DNA of 49,611 nt from the NCBI GenBank assembly GCA_002499545.1, contig DAME01000038.1, forward strand, positions 1 through 49,611, read 5' to 3'. Positions 6,992 to 15,174 of the stretch are shown here, in pieces. This DNA comes from Euryarchaeota archaeon UBA88. Its GTDB lineage: Archaea; Thermoplasmatota; Poseidoniia; Poseidoniales; Poseidoniaceae. Position numbers and translations under genes: made by a program. Every line of letters starts with the position of its first letter. The first letter of the stretch is position 1. The notes beneath the pieces were generated by a model that saw only the letters and a program-made list of their open reading frames with translations, was not told the DNA's origin and made no database searches.

Positions 6992-8185
6992 ATGGACATT
7001 GCAAATCCAAGCGAAGAACATGCCATGCTGCGAGAGATGGTTCGGAACTGGACCAACGAGTTCGTCGAGCCTCAAGCGCTTGAACACGACCGGGATGAAA
7101 AATTCAACCTCGACTTGCTTCGTTCGATGGGTGAACTTGGTTTGCTTGGGATAAGTGCTCCAGAGGAATTTGGTGGCGCAGGTCTCGACGCAACCGCTTG
7201 CGCTATTGTTCATGAAGAACTGTCTGCATCCGACCCAGGTTTCGCACTTGCCTATTTGGCACATTCCATGCTGTTTGTCAACAACCTCGCATTCAACGGT
7301 TCTGAGGAACAAAAAGCCCGTATTCTACCCAAGGTCTGCTCGGGTGAGTGGATTGGTGCCATGGCCATGTCAGAACCCGATGCGGGAACCGATGTTCTTG
7401 GTTTGTCGAGTACTGCCGTGCTTCAAGACGATGGAACTTGGTGCCTTAACGGGCGAAAGATGTGGATCACCAATGGATGCATTGATGAAACCGGAACTCC
7501 TGCTGATGTTGTTTGGGTATATGCGAAGACGGGCGTGGATGAAAAAGGCCGAGTGCAGATGTCCACCTTCCTTGTCGAAGCCGGTACTGAAGGATACGCA
7601 GTCGGCCAGAAAATTTACGATAAAACAGGAATGCGTGCCTCGAATACTGCTGAACTGGTGTTCGACAACTGCATGATACCCGCACACAATCTCGTTGGTC
7701 AACCGGGTCAGTCCCTGTTGCACATGATGGCCAACCTTGAAATTGAACGATTGACCCTCGCAGCCATGGCTTTGGGCATCGCTCGGCGTTCGCTTGACGA
7801 CATGAATCGATATGCAACTGAGCGAACTGCATTCAAGTCTCAGATTAGGGACTTTGGACAAATGCAACGCTACATTGGTGAATCATGGGCGAAGTACCGT
7901 TCCATGCGCGCCTACATTTACGATACTGCGAATTCGATGACACTCGGAACTCCCGGTCACCGACTGGATTCTGACGGTGTGAAACTTTTCGCAACCACTG
8001 CTGCGAAAGAAATTGCTGATGCAGCAATGCAAGTGATGGGCGGCTATGGCTATGTTGGGGAATACACCGTCGAACGTCTATGGCGTGACTCTAAATTGTT
8101 GGAAATTGGTGGCGGGACGCTTGAATCGCATCAAAAGAACATCACGCGAGATCTTTCCAAGGACCCAGAAGCAATCAATCGATGA
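6992..8185 (+). CDS. Acyl-CoA dehydrogenase, isovaleryl-CoA type
   Basis: A flavoprotein oxidising acyl-CoA to 2-enoyl-CoA and passing electrons to ETF. All family landmarks are present: MAMSEPDAGTD (FAD/substrate), KMWITNG, and QVMGGYGYVGEYTVERLWRD near the C-terminus. The catalytic Glu found in medium-chain enzymes is replaced by Gly (EIGGGTLES). Instead a Glu lies in NLEIERL (codon at 7745-7747), the place of the base in isovaleryl-CoA dehydrogenase. This points to branched-chain acyl-CoA such as from leucine. The frame opens at GTG 6983; the ATG at 6992 is preferred. The 3' end overlaps the convergent gene by 11 bases. Confidence 0.93.
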   Translation: MDIANPSEEHAMLREMVRNWTNEFVEPQALEHDRDEKFNLDLLRSMGELGLLGISAPEEFGGAGLDATACAIVHEELSASDPGFALAYLAHSMLFVNNLAFNGSEEQKARILPKVCSGEWIGAMAMSEPDAGTDVLGLSSTAVLQDDGTWCLNGRKMWITNGCIDETGTPADVVWVYAKTGVDEKGRVQMSTFLVEAGTEGYAVGQKIYDKTGMRASNTAELVFDNCMIPAHNLVGQPGQSLLHMMANLEIERLTLAAMALGIARRSLDDMNRYATERTAFKSQIRDFGQMQRYIGESWAKYRSMRAYIYDTANSMTLGTPGHRLDSDGVKLFATTAAKEIADAAMQVMGGYGYVGEYTVERLWRDSKLLEIGGGTLESHQKNITRDLSKDPEAINR

Positions 8186-9131
8186 TCTCGATTGTTTCCT
8201 TGATTCCGACGAGTCGCTTCGTCGATCTCCAAGCGGTTGTTAACATGCTGCTGGCAAGCAGCAATGCGATACTCAAAATCGTTCCCCATGTCCATACATT
8301 GGAGACTGTTGTCATCGAATCGTCGTTCAGCATAACACCCATTAGAGTCGTGATTCCAACCGCCAATGCAGCTTGTACTCGAATGAGCATCGGTATTCGA
8401 AGTCCTGATTTACCGAGCCGGAACAGCAGATAGAACACCCACGTGCATGACCCTACTGACCAAATCAATAATTCGGCAGGATATGCTTCAGTAATCATCA
8501 GTTCTCTGCCCGTTGCAAATTGGTCTAAACCCACCAACGCTACCAACCAAAGTAAGGAGGCTCCCAAAATATGCAACATCTCCCCAATCGCATTATTGGC
8601 AGCTATCGATTCGAGTTGATTTGAATCATTTGATGATGAACCATCGCTAGCAGTCGATACGATTTCATTTTGACGGCTGAGCGTTTCGATACTGCTTTGC
8701 TTTTTCTCAAGCGCATCAACTCGTGCTGACAGGCGTTGAAGTTCTTCAAGCATCAACAACTGGTTTTCATGCTGTTCGTTGACGACCACCATTCGCTCGT
8801 TTTCAAATTCAGGAAGCGTGACCATGGGGGGCACGTCATCGATGATTCCTTGAGAGGTTAATTCTATTTTCGTGTTCTGAATTTTCATGTCGCGCTTTTC
8901 TTCGCGTTTGGCTTTGTTGTCTTCGACAGCCTTTTTTACCGCCACATTTGTCTTTGAAACCGCTTTTTTGCTCGCTTCAGTGGCACTTTGTGCCGCTTCA
9001 CGGCTCACCTCTGCGGTTTTCATCATTGCAGATTTCGTTGCTTCCGCAGCTTTTTTCGATAAATCAGCGAGTTTTGCTCCCGTGACATTGAGGCGCTGAC
9101 CGAGTGTTTGTTGTTCTTCTTCGTCAGACAT
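8175..9131 (-). CDS. Membrane protein with LEA-like repeat and coiled-coil N-terminus
   Basis: This 318-residue protein has an N-terminal region (about 10-75) of Ala/Lys/Thr-rich repeats (KKAAEATKSA, REAAQSATEASKKAV) that would form a long amphipathic helix. It resembles LEA or apolipoprotein-like 11-mers. A coiled coil follows at about 115-150 (ENQLLMLEELQRLSARVDALEKK). The C-terminal half has four or five TM helices from about residue 185. The soluble half probably faces the cytoplasm. No named family is recognised. It overlaps the acyl-CoA dehydrogenase tail-to-tail by 11 bases. Confidence 0.75.
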   Translation of the reverse strand: MSDEEEQQTLGQRLNVTGAKLADLSKKAAEATKSAMMKTAEVSREAAQSATEASKKAVSKTNVAVKKAVEDNKAKREEKRDMKIQNTKIELTSQGIIDDVPPMVTLPEFENERMVVVNEQHENQLLMLEELQRLSARVDALEKKQSSIETLSRQNEIVSTASDGSSSNDSNQLESIAANNAIGEMLHILGASLLWLVALVGLDQFATGRELMITEAYPAELLIWSVGSCTWVFYLLFRLGKSGLRIPMLIRVQAALAVGITTLMGVMLNDDSMTTVSNVWTWGTILSIALLLASSMLTTAWRSTKRLVGIKETIEIID

Positions 9132-9181
9132 ATTCCTCCCATATCACAGGAGGATGTCAATTCTTCGGAAGAAATCAAACA

Positions 9182-9793
9182 TTAATACTCAACTGGAACC
9201 GGGTCGAGCATCCTCCACAAATACCAGCATGCGGCAGTTCTGTATGGGCTCCAACGCTTTGAAACGGCGAGGACCTTTTCCTTCGTATCGGCAGATGAGT
9301 CGAGGAGTTGAACTGCTTTAATCAGCCCGATATCCCCAATACTGAATACGTCTGGACGCATTAATGCAAAGATGAGAATCATTTCCGATGTCCAAGGTCC
9401 AATGCCGCGAAATGCGATAAAATGGCGATGTAATTCTTCATCAGTGAGAGCATCCCAATCGTGCAGCATCACCTCACGCTCTGCAAGAGCAAGTTCGTGA
9501 ATATACCTCGCTCTCGGGCGTGATAAACCACATCCAGCTAATTCTTCGGGGGTATGTTCGAGGATGGAGTCAGGTTGAATGATTCCGACAAGTTCTACCA
9601 ATCTACCCCACACTGCATCTGCTGCCAAGACTGATATTTGCTGACCGACAATCGAACGCACTAAGGTCGAAAAGACATCACCTTTTCCAGACAGACTTTC
9701 GCCGGGGTATGCTTTGACAATGGGTCCAAGCAATTCATCTTTCAACAGGAATTCCACCGCATCTTGCCACCAGGATGGGATTCCCGTCTTCAT
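9182..9793 (-). CDS. alkA: DNA-3-methyladenine glycosylase II (HhH-GPD)
   Basis: A base-excision glycosylase of the HhH-GPD superfamily, about 203 residues from the preferred ATG at 9793 (the frame opens at 9841). LVRSIVGQQIS is the entry helix of the family. The helix-hairpin-helix is FRGIGPWTSEMIL, and the catalytic Asp is in FSIGDIGL (residue 154 from the chosen start). The IGPWT hairpin fits AlkA/MAG enzymes, which remove alkylated purines. There is no C-terminal 4Fe-4S cysteine cluster, which argues against EndoIII/MutY. It is divergent from the HD nucleotidase, their starts separated by only 50 nt. Confidence 0.9.
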   Translation of the reverse strand: MKTGIPSWWQDAVEFLLKDELLGPIVKAYPGESLSGKGDVFSTLVRSIVGQQISVLAADAVWGRLVELVGIIQPDSILEHTPEELAGCGLSRPRARYIHELALAEREVMLHDWDALTDEELHRHFIAFRGIGPWTSEMILIFALMRPDVFSIGDIGLIKAVQLLDSSADTKEKVLAVSKRWSPYRTAACWYLWRMLDPVPVEY

Positions 9794-9843
9794 GGTGGTT
9801 GCTGATGGGTCGAGGTTTTGAGGTCTTGTCTCATAGCACAAGC

Positions 9844-10314
9844 ATGCGCGACGGTCTCAAGGAGATTCTCGGATTGAAAAATGTTCCACGTACGGGATGG
9901 GTTCGTTCAAATGTCCCTTCTCCTGAAAGTGTAGCGGCTCACTCATGGGGCATGTCGATGTTGGCGCTCAAATTGTGCCCACCACATCTTGATCTCTTAC
10001 GAGTGATTTCCCTGTGCGTCGTTCACGATGTGCCAGAGGTACGGGTAGGGGACCTGACACCACATGATGACTGTTCCACAAAGTCAGAAGACGAACATGC
10101 AGCCATGGTTTCATTGTCACCAGAATGGGTTCCGCTGTTGGAGGAATATGAATTGTGCCACACTGCGGAAGCGAAGTTTGTCAAACAACTCGACAAACTC
10201 GACATGGCACTTCAAGCATCCATCTATCAAGACATGAACGATGTGGACCTTTCAGAATTCATTGAAAGTGCGAAAAAAGCGATCACGGACAAGAATATTT
10301 TGCAGTTGCTCTAA
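9844..10314 (+). CDS. HD-domain 5'-deoxynucleotidase, YfbR/HDDC2 family
   Basis: Residues 11-36 (LKNVPRTGWVRSNVPSPESV, then AAHSWGM) match the start of HDDC2/YfbR proteins. The metal-binding HD pair is VVHDVPE (H61, D62), with an upstream His at 33. EAKFVKQLDKLDMALQASIYQ is the family C-terminal signature. Members dephosphorylate deoxynucleoside 5'-monophosphates with divalent metal. At 156 residues it is a little shorter than HDDC2. The frame opens at 9775, but that extension would run through the start of the divergent glycosylase and lacks conservation, so ATG 9844 is chosen. Confidence 0.88.
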   Translation: MRDGLKEILGLKNVPRTGWVRSNVPSPESVAAHSWGMSMLALKLCPPHLDLLRVISLCVVHDVPEVRVGDLTPHDDCSTKSEDEHAAMVSLSPEWVPLLEEYELCHTAEAKFVKQLDKLDMALQASIYQDMNDVDLSEFIESAKKAITDKNILQLL

Positions 10315-10331
10315 CGTTTTTTGGAGTGTTC

Positions 10332-10370
10332 TTCTCCGACAAGAACAAAAAGCATGCCGTTGACGGAGAA
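10332..10370 (+). promoter_or_regulatory. Inverted repeat just upstream of tRNA-Gln
   Basis: TTCTCCG (10332-10338) and CGGAGAA (10364-10370) are exact complements separated by 25 nt. They lie between the nucleotidase stop and the tRNA, so this could be a terminator, part of the tRNA precursor 5' leader, or chance. Confidence 0.3.
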
Positions 10371-10374
10371 TCAT

Positions 10375-10447
10375 AGCCCGATAGTGTAGGGGTCCATCAT
10401 AACGGGTTTTGGTCCCGTTGACCTCGGTTCAAATCCGAGTCGGGCTA
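10375..10447 (+). tRNA. tRNA-Gln (anticodon UUG)
   Basis: Cloverleaf read by eye. The 7-bp acceptor stem is AGCCCGA with TCGGGCT. The anticodon stem is ACGGG with CCCGT around loop TTTTGGT, giving anticodon TTG (reads CAA). The T arm is CTCGG, loop TTCAAAT, CCGAG, and the discriminator is A. No intron, and the 3' CCA is not encoded (next bases CCT), so CCA is added after transcription. The D arm is short, with a weak pair. 73 nt. Confidence 0.95.
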
Positions 10448-10464
10448 CCTCTAACTCCTTCGTA

Positions 10465-10483
10465 AGTGTCATGTAATGACGCT
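10465..10483 (+). terminator. Hairpin after tRNA-Gln
   Basis: AGTGTCAT (10465-10472) pairs with ATGACGCT (10476-10483) over 8 bp with one G-T pair and a 3-nt loop, 18 nt after the tRNA. It may end the tRNA transcript or act on the following dehydrogenase mRNA. Confidence 0.4.
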
Positions 10484-10507
10484 TCATGGGAGTGCTGAGT
10501 GAGTTCA

Positions 10508-11356
10508 ATGACTATTCAGAAAATAGCGGTAATCGGTGCAGGACAAATGGGAAACGGAATTGCACAGGTTGCTGCGTGCGCTGGATACGATGTCGTCATG
10601 GTTGACATCGAGCAAGCCTACGTTGAACGGGGCGTGGGTGCAATTGAAAAGTCACTTGCGAAATTGGTTTCAAAAGAACGAATGACTCAAGAGGATTCGG
10701 ATGCTTCTCGGGCTCGTATCACAACTTCAACTGACCGTTCAGAGTGCGCAGATTGCGACTTGGTAATCGAGGCAGTTCCAGAGATACTCGACTTGAAGCA
10801 AAGTATTTTTCAAGAACTCGATCGTATCTGCAAACCCGAGACTATTCTAGCATCAAACACGTCCTCGATTTCTATTTCTACAATTGCAGAAGCCACCAAT
10901 CGCCCTGACAAGGTGATTGGGATGCATTTCATGAATCCCGTTCCAATCATGAAGTTGGTTGAAATCATCAACGGCAAAGCGACCAGCGAAGCCACAAATT
11001 CAGCCGTCATCGAAGCGTCGTCGACAATGGGGAAAACCGCCCTTTCGTGCAATGATTCTCCCGGTTTTGTTTCAAACCGGATTTTATGTCCAATGCTCAA
11101 TGAAGCTATTCTCACGCTTCAAGAGGGTGTTGCTCAACCCGAAGCAATTGATGGAATTATGAAACTTGGAATGAATCATCCGATTGGGCCTCTCGCCTTG
11201 TGTGACTTAATTGGATTGGATACTGTACTTCACATCATGAAGGTCCTCCATGAGGGCCTTGGCGATGAGAAATATGCCCCTGCTCCACTTCTGATTGAAA
11301 TGGTCGACGAAGGGAAATTGGGGCGTAAATCAGGACAAGGTTTCTACTCATATTGA
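10508..11356 (+). CDS. 3-hydroxyacyl-CoA (3-hydroxybutyryl-CoA) dehydrogenase
   Basis: An NAD-dependent enzyme oxidising 3-hydroxyacyl-CoA to 3-oxoacyl-CoA. The N-terminal Rossmann site is IAVIGAGQMGNGIAQ with VMVDIE for the NAD ribose. Catalytic-domain signatures are ASNTSSISIS, GMHFMNPVPIMKLVEI (containing the catalytic His) and SPGFVSNRI. The C-terminal dimer domain carries MNHPIGPLALCDLIGLDT. At 283 residues it is the single-domain form, not a FadB fusion. With the nearby acyl-CoA dehydrogenase it supports beta-oxidation or branched-chain catabolism. A GTG at 10499 is an alternative start. Confidence 0.93.
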   Translation: MTIQKIAVIGAGQMGNGIAQVAACAGYDVVMVDIEQAYVERGVGAIEKSLAKLVSKERMTQEDSDASRARITTSTDRSECADCDLVIEAVPEILDLKQSIFQELDRICKPETILASNTSSISISTIAEATNRPDKVIGMHFMNPVPIMKLVEIINGKATSEATNSAVIEASSTMGKTALSCNDSPGFVSNRILCPMLNEAILTLQEGVAQPEAIDGIMKLGMNHPIGPLALCDLIGLDTVLHIMKVLHEGLGDEKYAPAPLLIEMVDEGKLGRKSGQGFYSY

Positions 11357-11367
11357 CGGTGTTGTAA

Positions 11368-12438
11368 TTGGGACTGAAAGATTCGTTTCAGTTTTGGGCA
11401 ATTGGTCAATTTTTGAACACGGTTATTCACTCACCTGAGCAAGCCATACCGGACCGATTAGAAGCGGATAAGCGACTGGACTTACTTGGTCGTTTAGCAG
11501 TACTCCGTGCAGGTCTTTCGGGTTTAATTTCTGGACTGATCGTCGTCGGTGTCGCATTTTTTCTCTCAGACTGGGAAGGCGCATCTGGCTTGAGTGGCTG
11601 GAGTTTTATTCTCATCCTAACCATCGCCAGCAGCCTCACCACTGTTTTTGAACTGATGTTCCTGTACCGAGATTCGCTTAGCACGGCCGCTCGAATGGCG
11701 AAAATACTCGACATCCCGCAGTCGGAGTTAGAGCAGGTGGACCTTGAAAATTCAATTTCTCATTGGTTGATACATGCCGCACTAGGTGCACCGGGATTCC
11801 ACATCACAATGTTTGGAATCGACCCCTTGGCACGGATTGGCAAAGTCGGTATGTTGATACGGAAAACGTTGAAAAAATTCGGAGTTTTTGCCGGTGCTTC
11901 AATGTTTAAACTCATACTTCGCAGGATGTGGGTTCGATTGTTGGGGCGCGTCGCTACTCGTGCCGTCATCGAAATTGTTCAACTTCCAGTATTCATTGTC
12001 CTCAACATGCTCGGCATGCATACGATGATGAAAGACATGCGCTCACGTCTGGTTGGGCATGAATTCACTCCCCAACTGTTCGGTCATGCTTTCCCAGAAG
12101 GTCTTGATTCGATTGAACCGGGTCTCCTTTCTGCACTTCATGCAGGCATGGTCGAACAGATTACCGTGGCTCGCTTCATCCACCCAAATCAAATTCGTGT
12201 GCTCGATTTACTCGGACCAGTTCCATCGGAAACTCACGTTCCAACCGAGACTCAACTACGTCGAGCGAACCGTTTTTCCATGGCCGTTTTTTCAATGTCA
12301 GGTAAGAACTCACTTCGATGCCGTCGTTTTCTCCGGGATTTAGAACAGCAGTTGGGAAGTGAAGAAGGCCGGCGGGTTAAGCAAGAAATCGATGACGCAA
12401 TTCATGACTTAACACCTCTTTCCCGTCCTTGGAATTAA
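11368..12438 (+). CDS. Membrane protein of unknown function, 356 aa
   Basis: Starts at TTG 11368 (no nearby ATG keeps the N-terminal helix), 11 nt after the dehydrogenase stop, so probably co-transcribed. Hydrophobic segments lie at about 45-70 and 78-100, with further ones near 130-150 and 205-225, separated by basic stretches. The C-terminal 120 residues are soluble, with an Arg-rich helix before the end. I recognise no family. An interior segment rich in Arg and Lys (about 155-200) suggests contact with the membrane surface. Confidence 0.7.
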   Translation: MGLKDSFQFWAIGQFLNTVIHSPEQAIPDRLEADKRLDLLGRLAVLRAGLSGLISGLIVVGVAFFLSDWEGASGLSGWSFILILTIASSLTTVFELMFLYRDSLSTAARMAKILDIPQSELEQVDLENSISHWLIHAALGAPGFHITMFGIDPLARIGKVGMLIRKTLKKFGVFAGASMFKLILRRMWVRLLGRVATRAVIEIVQLPVFIVLNMLGMHTMMKDMRSRLVGHEFTPQLFGHAFPEGLDSIEPGLLSALHAGMVEQITVARFIHPNQIRVLDLLGPVPSETHVPTETQLRRANRFSMAVFSMSGKNSLRCRRFLRDLEQQLGSEEGRRVKQEIDDAIHDLTPLSRPWN

Positions 12439-12568
12439 TTGCATGTTATCGATGGCCCATGAATTCTCTGCACTTCACTTCTTTCAACTGCTTTGACCTA
12501 TCAAAACGATTGGAAAAAGAGCGAAGGGTGATAAGCCAGCACTGTGACAGCCCATTTAGAGGGATTCT

Positions 12569-12949
12569 ATGCCAGGAACCGACCGAGTCGAAATTCGAAC
12601 ACTTAAAGTTGGACGCTTTTGCGTTGTCGATGAAGAAGCCTACAAGATTTTGAGCATCTCAAAATCAAAACCTGGTAAGCACGGTTCCGCAAAAGCTCGT
12701 CTCGAACTGGTATCCTTGTTTTCTTCCAAGAAAATTTCTCACGTTGGTACTGTCACGGACAACATCAACGTCCCCATGATTGAGAAAGGAAAGGCAATGG
12801 TTACCCACATCGATGGTGAAGAAGTTCACGCTATGAACATGAAAGATCACTCGATGATGATTCTGCCAATCGACCCTGACATTGAAGTCGCATCCGGTCA
12901 AGAAATCCTCTGGATGGAAGCACTCGGTCGTTACAAGATTGAACGCTAA
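12569..12949 (+). CDS. eif5a: Translation initiation factor aIF5A
   Basis: A 126-residue archaeal IF5A that relieves ribosome stalling and aids termination. The hypusination loop SKPGKHGSAKAR is intact, with Lys37 as the modified residue. The N-terminal SH3-like barrel (LKVGRFCVVDEEAYKI) and the C-terminal OB fold are both present, and the length is normal. A GAGGGA stretch (12559-12564) four bases before the ATG may serve as a weak ribosome-binding site. It would need deoxyhypusine synthase, which is not in this window. Confidence 0.97.
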   Translation: MPGTDRVEIRTLKVGRFCVVDEEAYKILSISKSKPGKHGSAKARLELVSLFSSKKISHVGTVTDNINVPMIEKGKAMVTHIDGEEVHAMNMKDHSMMILPIDPDIEVASGQEILWMEALGRYKIER

Positions 12950-12967
12950 TGTCCCTGAACACGCTTG

Positions 12968-12984
12968 CTTGATGTAGAATCAAG
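12968..12984 (+). terminator. Hairpin after aIF5A
   Basis: CTTGAT (12968-12973) and ATCAAG (12979-12984) pair perfectly around a 5-nt loop, extended by G-T pairs. ATTTT follows about 25 nt later. Candidate 3'-end signal. Confidence 0.35.
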
Positions 12985-13025
12985 TGCAATTTCCAACACT
13001 AAGTGTATTTTGCCGGTGTTGTATT

Positions 13026-13035
13026 CATAAACTAA
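13026..13035 (+). promoter_or_regulatory. TATA-like element for UMF1 transporter gene
   Basis: CATAAACTAA, centred about 24 nt before the ATG at 13054, matching the leaderless spacing. Confidence 0.45.
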
Positions 13036-13053
13036 ACGAGTGCATCACAGCAC

Positions 13054-15084
13054 ATGTCCGAAGTCACCACTGCACCAATCGACGAATATGCGGGTATGTC
13101 TGCGAAGGAAACTTTGAATTCAATGAGTGATGATAAAAAGAAGGCTTTGAAGAGTTGGTACTTCTATGACTGGGCGAATCAAGCCTACGCTCTGACGGTG
13201 ATGACGGTCATTGCACCGGCTTTGATGGCCGCCTTGTACAACACGGCTACTGGTTCACAATCTGGTGACACATTTTACGCCTGGGTCTTGACGTTCTCAA
13301 TGGTTTTTGTCGTCCTCACTGCTCCAGCTCTTGGCGTCATTGCGGATAAGATGCCGATTAAAAAGAAATTACTGAAATGGTACACTGCAGTTGGTATTTT
13401 ATTCACTGCACTGATGGGCGCAGCACCGTACTTCGGTTCGCAAGGCTACATTATTCTGGCTTTGATGTACACCATCGGTACGATTGGTTTCACCGGTGGT
13501 AACGTAATTTATTATTCATTCATGCCATACTTGGCACCTCGCAAGTGCCAAGACCACGTTTCTACCTGGGGCTATGCTTACGGATTCATTGGTGGTTCAA
13601 TGATTCTTATCTTCCATCTTGTCGTGTTACTCGGCTTTAGTTGGGATACGAATTTCAAGATGGCGATCATCTTCTCAACCTCGGCACTGTGGTGGTGGGG
13701 CTTCGGGTTGTTGATGTTCAAGTGGACTCCAGAGCCCGAGATTCCTTCAACGATGGAATGGAAAGGGTTCAAAGATGCTTCCATTGTTGCGTATTCGCAA
13801 GTTTTCCAGACGTTCAAAGAGATTCGTCGTTTCAAGGTACTCGCCTTCTTCCTACTCGCTTATCTGCTGTTCTATGATGGTGTTAACACGATTGCAAGTA
13901 TGGCAAGTGCGTTTGGTGAATCAGTCTTGCGACTGGACCAAAGTATGAACGTTATGCTTCTTCTTACGGTGAATATCGTCGCCATTCCAATGACCATCGT
14001 GTTTGGAAAGTTAGCGGATATCAAGGGTACAAAATACGCTTTGATGTTGGCTTTGCTGATCTACTGTTTCGTAGCCGTCGTTGCCGCAGGGTTTGCACCA
14101 CTGGAACTCGAGGGTGAAGAAGATGCAGATCGGTATGACTTCACTTTCCAATGGGATAACGAAACCCAGGAGTACGAACTCATGACCTTGTACGATAGAG
14201 GATACGAAAGCTGGGTCGGAGAAACATCGTCTGGAGATTCAGAATTCCGTGAGAATTTCCAAGAATATTTCCCGGAAAACTCGACTGATTATTCCACTGA
14301 AAGTTCGGGCTCATCTACCATTGGTGCTGGTTTGCTCGTGTGTTTGATGATTTTAGCATTCGTCGCGGTCATCGGTGGTGGAATTATGTTCATTCAAAGT
14401 AAGGAACTCGGTATTGTTGGTGTTATCGCCATGGTTGCTATTGTCGCAGTCGGCGTACTGGGTGCATCACTTCTTGCAGACCAAGCAGATGAAGCGGATG
14501 TGGAAATGCATACCATCAGCGAATCTGATGCAACCTCGATTGCAGGTAATTTTGAGAACACCAGCGACCATCGTTTCGCCATCATCTTTGTTGACGGTCC
14601 TCTCGCCGGACAAGACGAGGTTGGTGAGCGACACCCAACGATTGTTGACCAGGGCGGTCCCGTCGATGGATGGGCTGAATTTATGCGGGACAATGTGTGG
14701 TCCCCGCTTGGCCTCGGTGTTGCGATGCAGTGGATTATTCTCGGTATGTTTGTAGGTGTTGCTATGGGTTCTGCCGGGGCACAAGCTCGTTCGATGTTCT
14801 CCCAACTTGTTCCCGAAACGCGAACGTCTGAATTCTTCGGTTTCTTCGGCTTCCTCGGAAAGTCAGCCGCAATGATTGGTACGTTCCTCTACGGTATTAC
14901 AAGCACTGCTTTTGACAGCAGAGTTGCGATTTTGACCATCACATTGGTTATCTTGGCTGGAACCTATCTCACCAGCAAGGTTGACCTCGAGGAAGGGATT
15001 CGAGTTGCGGAGGAAGAAGATGCCCGGAATCGGGCCTTAGCCCTCGGTCAAGCAAACCCAGATGTTGGCTCAATCGCAGAGTAA
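13054..15084 (+). CDS. UMF1/Atg22-type MFS transporter with inserted loops
   Basis: The first 330 residues follow the UMF1 (vacuole effluxer Atg22-like) pattern: SWYFYDWANQAYALTV at the start of TM1, the MPIKKKLLKW cytoplasmic loop, and GGNVIYYSFMPYLAP. The family usually has about 430-500 residues; this one has 676. The excess is an acidic extracellular-type loop (about 350-420), two or three extra TM helices (about 425-475) and a second polar loop (about 476-546). The core then resumes with MGSAGAQARSMFSQLVPETRTSEFFGFF. Substrate unknown; Atg22 exports amino acids from vacuoles. The ATG is supported by a TATA-like element. Confidence 0.88.
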   Translation: MSEVTTAPIDEYAGMSAKETLNSMSDDKKKALKSWYFYDWANQAYALTVMTVIAPALMAALYNTATGSQSGDTFYAWVLTFSMVFVVLTAPALGVIADKMPIKKKLLKWYTAVGILFTALMGAAPYFGSQGYIILALMYTIGTIGFTGGNVIYYSFMPYLAPRKCQDHVSTWGYAYGFIGGSMILIFHLVVLLGFSWDTNFKMAIIFSTSALWWWGFGLLMFKWTPEPEIPSTMEWKGFKDASIVAYSQVFQTFKEIRRFKVLAFFLLAYLLFYDGVNTIASMASAFGESVLRLDQSMNVMLLLTVNIVAIPMTIVFGKLADIKGTKYALMLALLIYCFVAVVAAGFAPLELEGEEDADRYDFTFQWDNETQEYELMTLYDRGYESWVGETSSGDSEFRENFQEYFPENSTDYSTESSGSSTIGAGLLVCLMILAFVAVIGGGIMFIQSKELGIVGVIAMVAIVAVGVLGASLLADQADEADVEMHTISESDATSIAGNFENTSDHRFAIIFVDGPLAGQDEVGERHPTIVDQGGPVDGWAEFMRDNVWSPLGLGVAMQWIILGMFVGVAMGSAGAQARSMFSQLVPETRTSEFFGFFGFLGKSAAMIGTFLYGITSTAFDSRVAILTITLVILAGTYLTSKVDLEEGIRVAEEEDARNRALALGQANPDVGSIAE

Positions 15085-15103
15085 ACACCCAATCGTGATT
15101 GAG

Positions 15104-15120
15104 GCTGGCCGCAAGCCGGC
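15104..15120 (+). terminator. GC-rich hairpin after UMF1 gene
   Basis: GCTGGC and GCCGGC pair over 6 bp (one G-T) around loop CGCAA, 20 nt after the stop. There is no clear T-run, so terminator function is uncertain. Confidence 0.3.
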
Positions 15121-15174
15121 GGACGGTCAAGATTAACAGCCTGTGCGGATGATACCCTCATTAGGGAACCCGGA

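Noticed and set aside
7370..7867. 165-aa antisense frame in the acyl-CoA dehydrogenase
   Set aside because: Third-position shadow of a strongly conserved gene; no promoter or protein-like motif.
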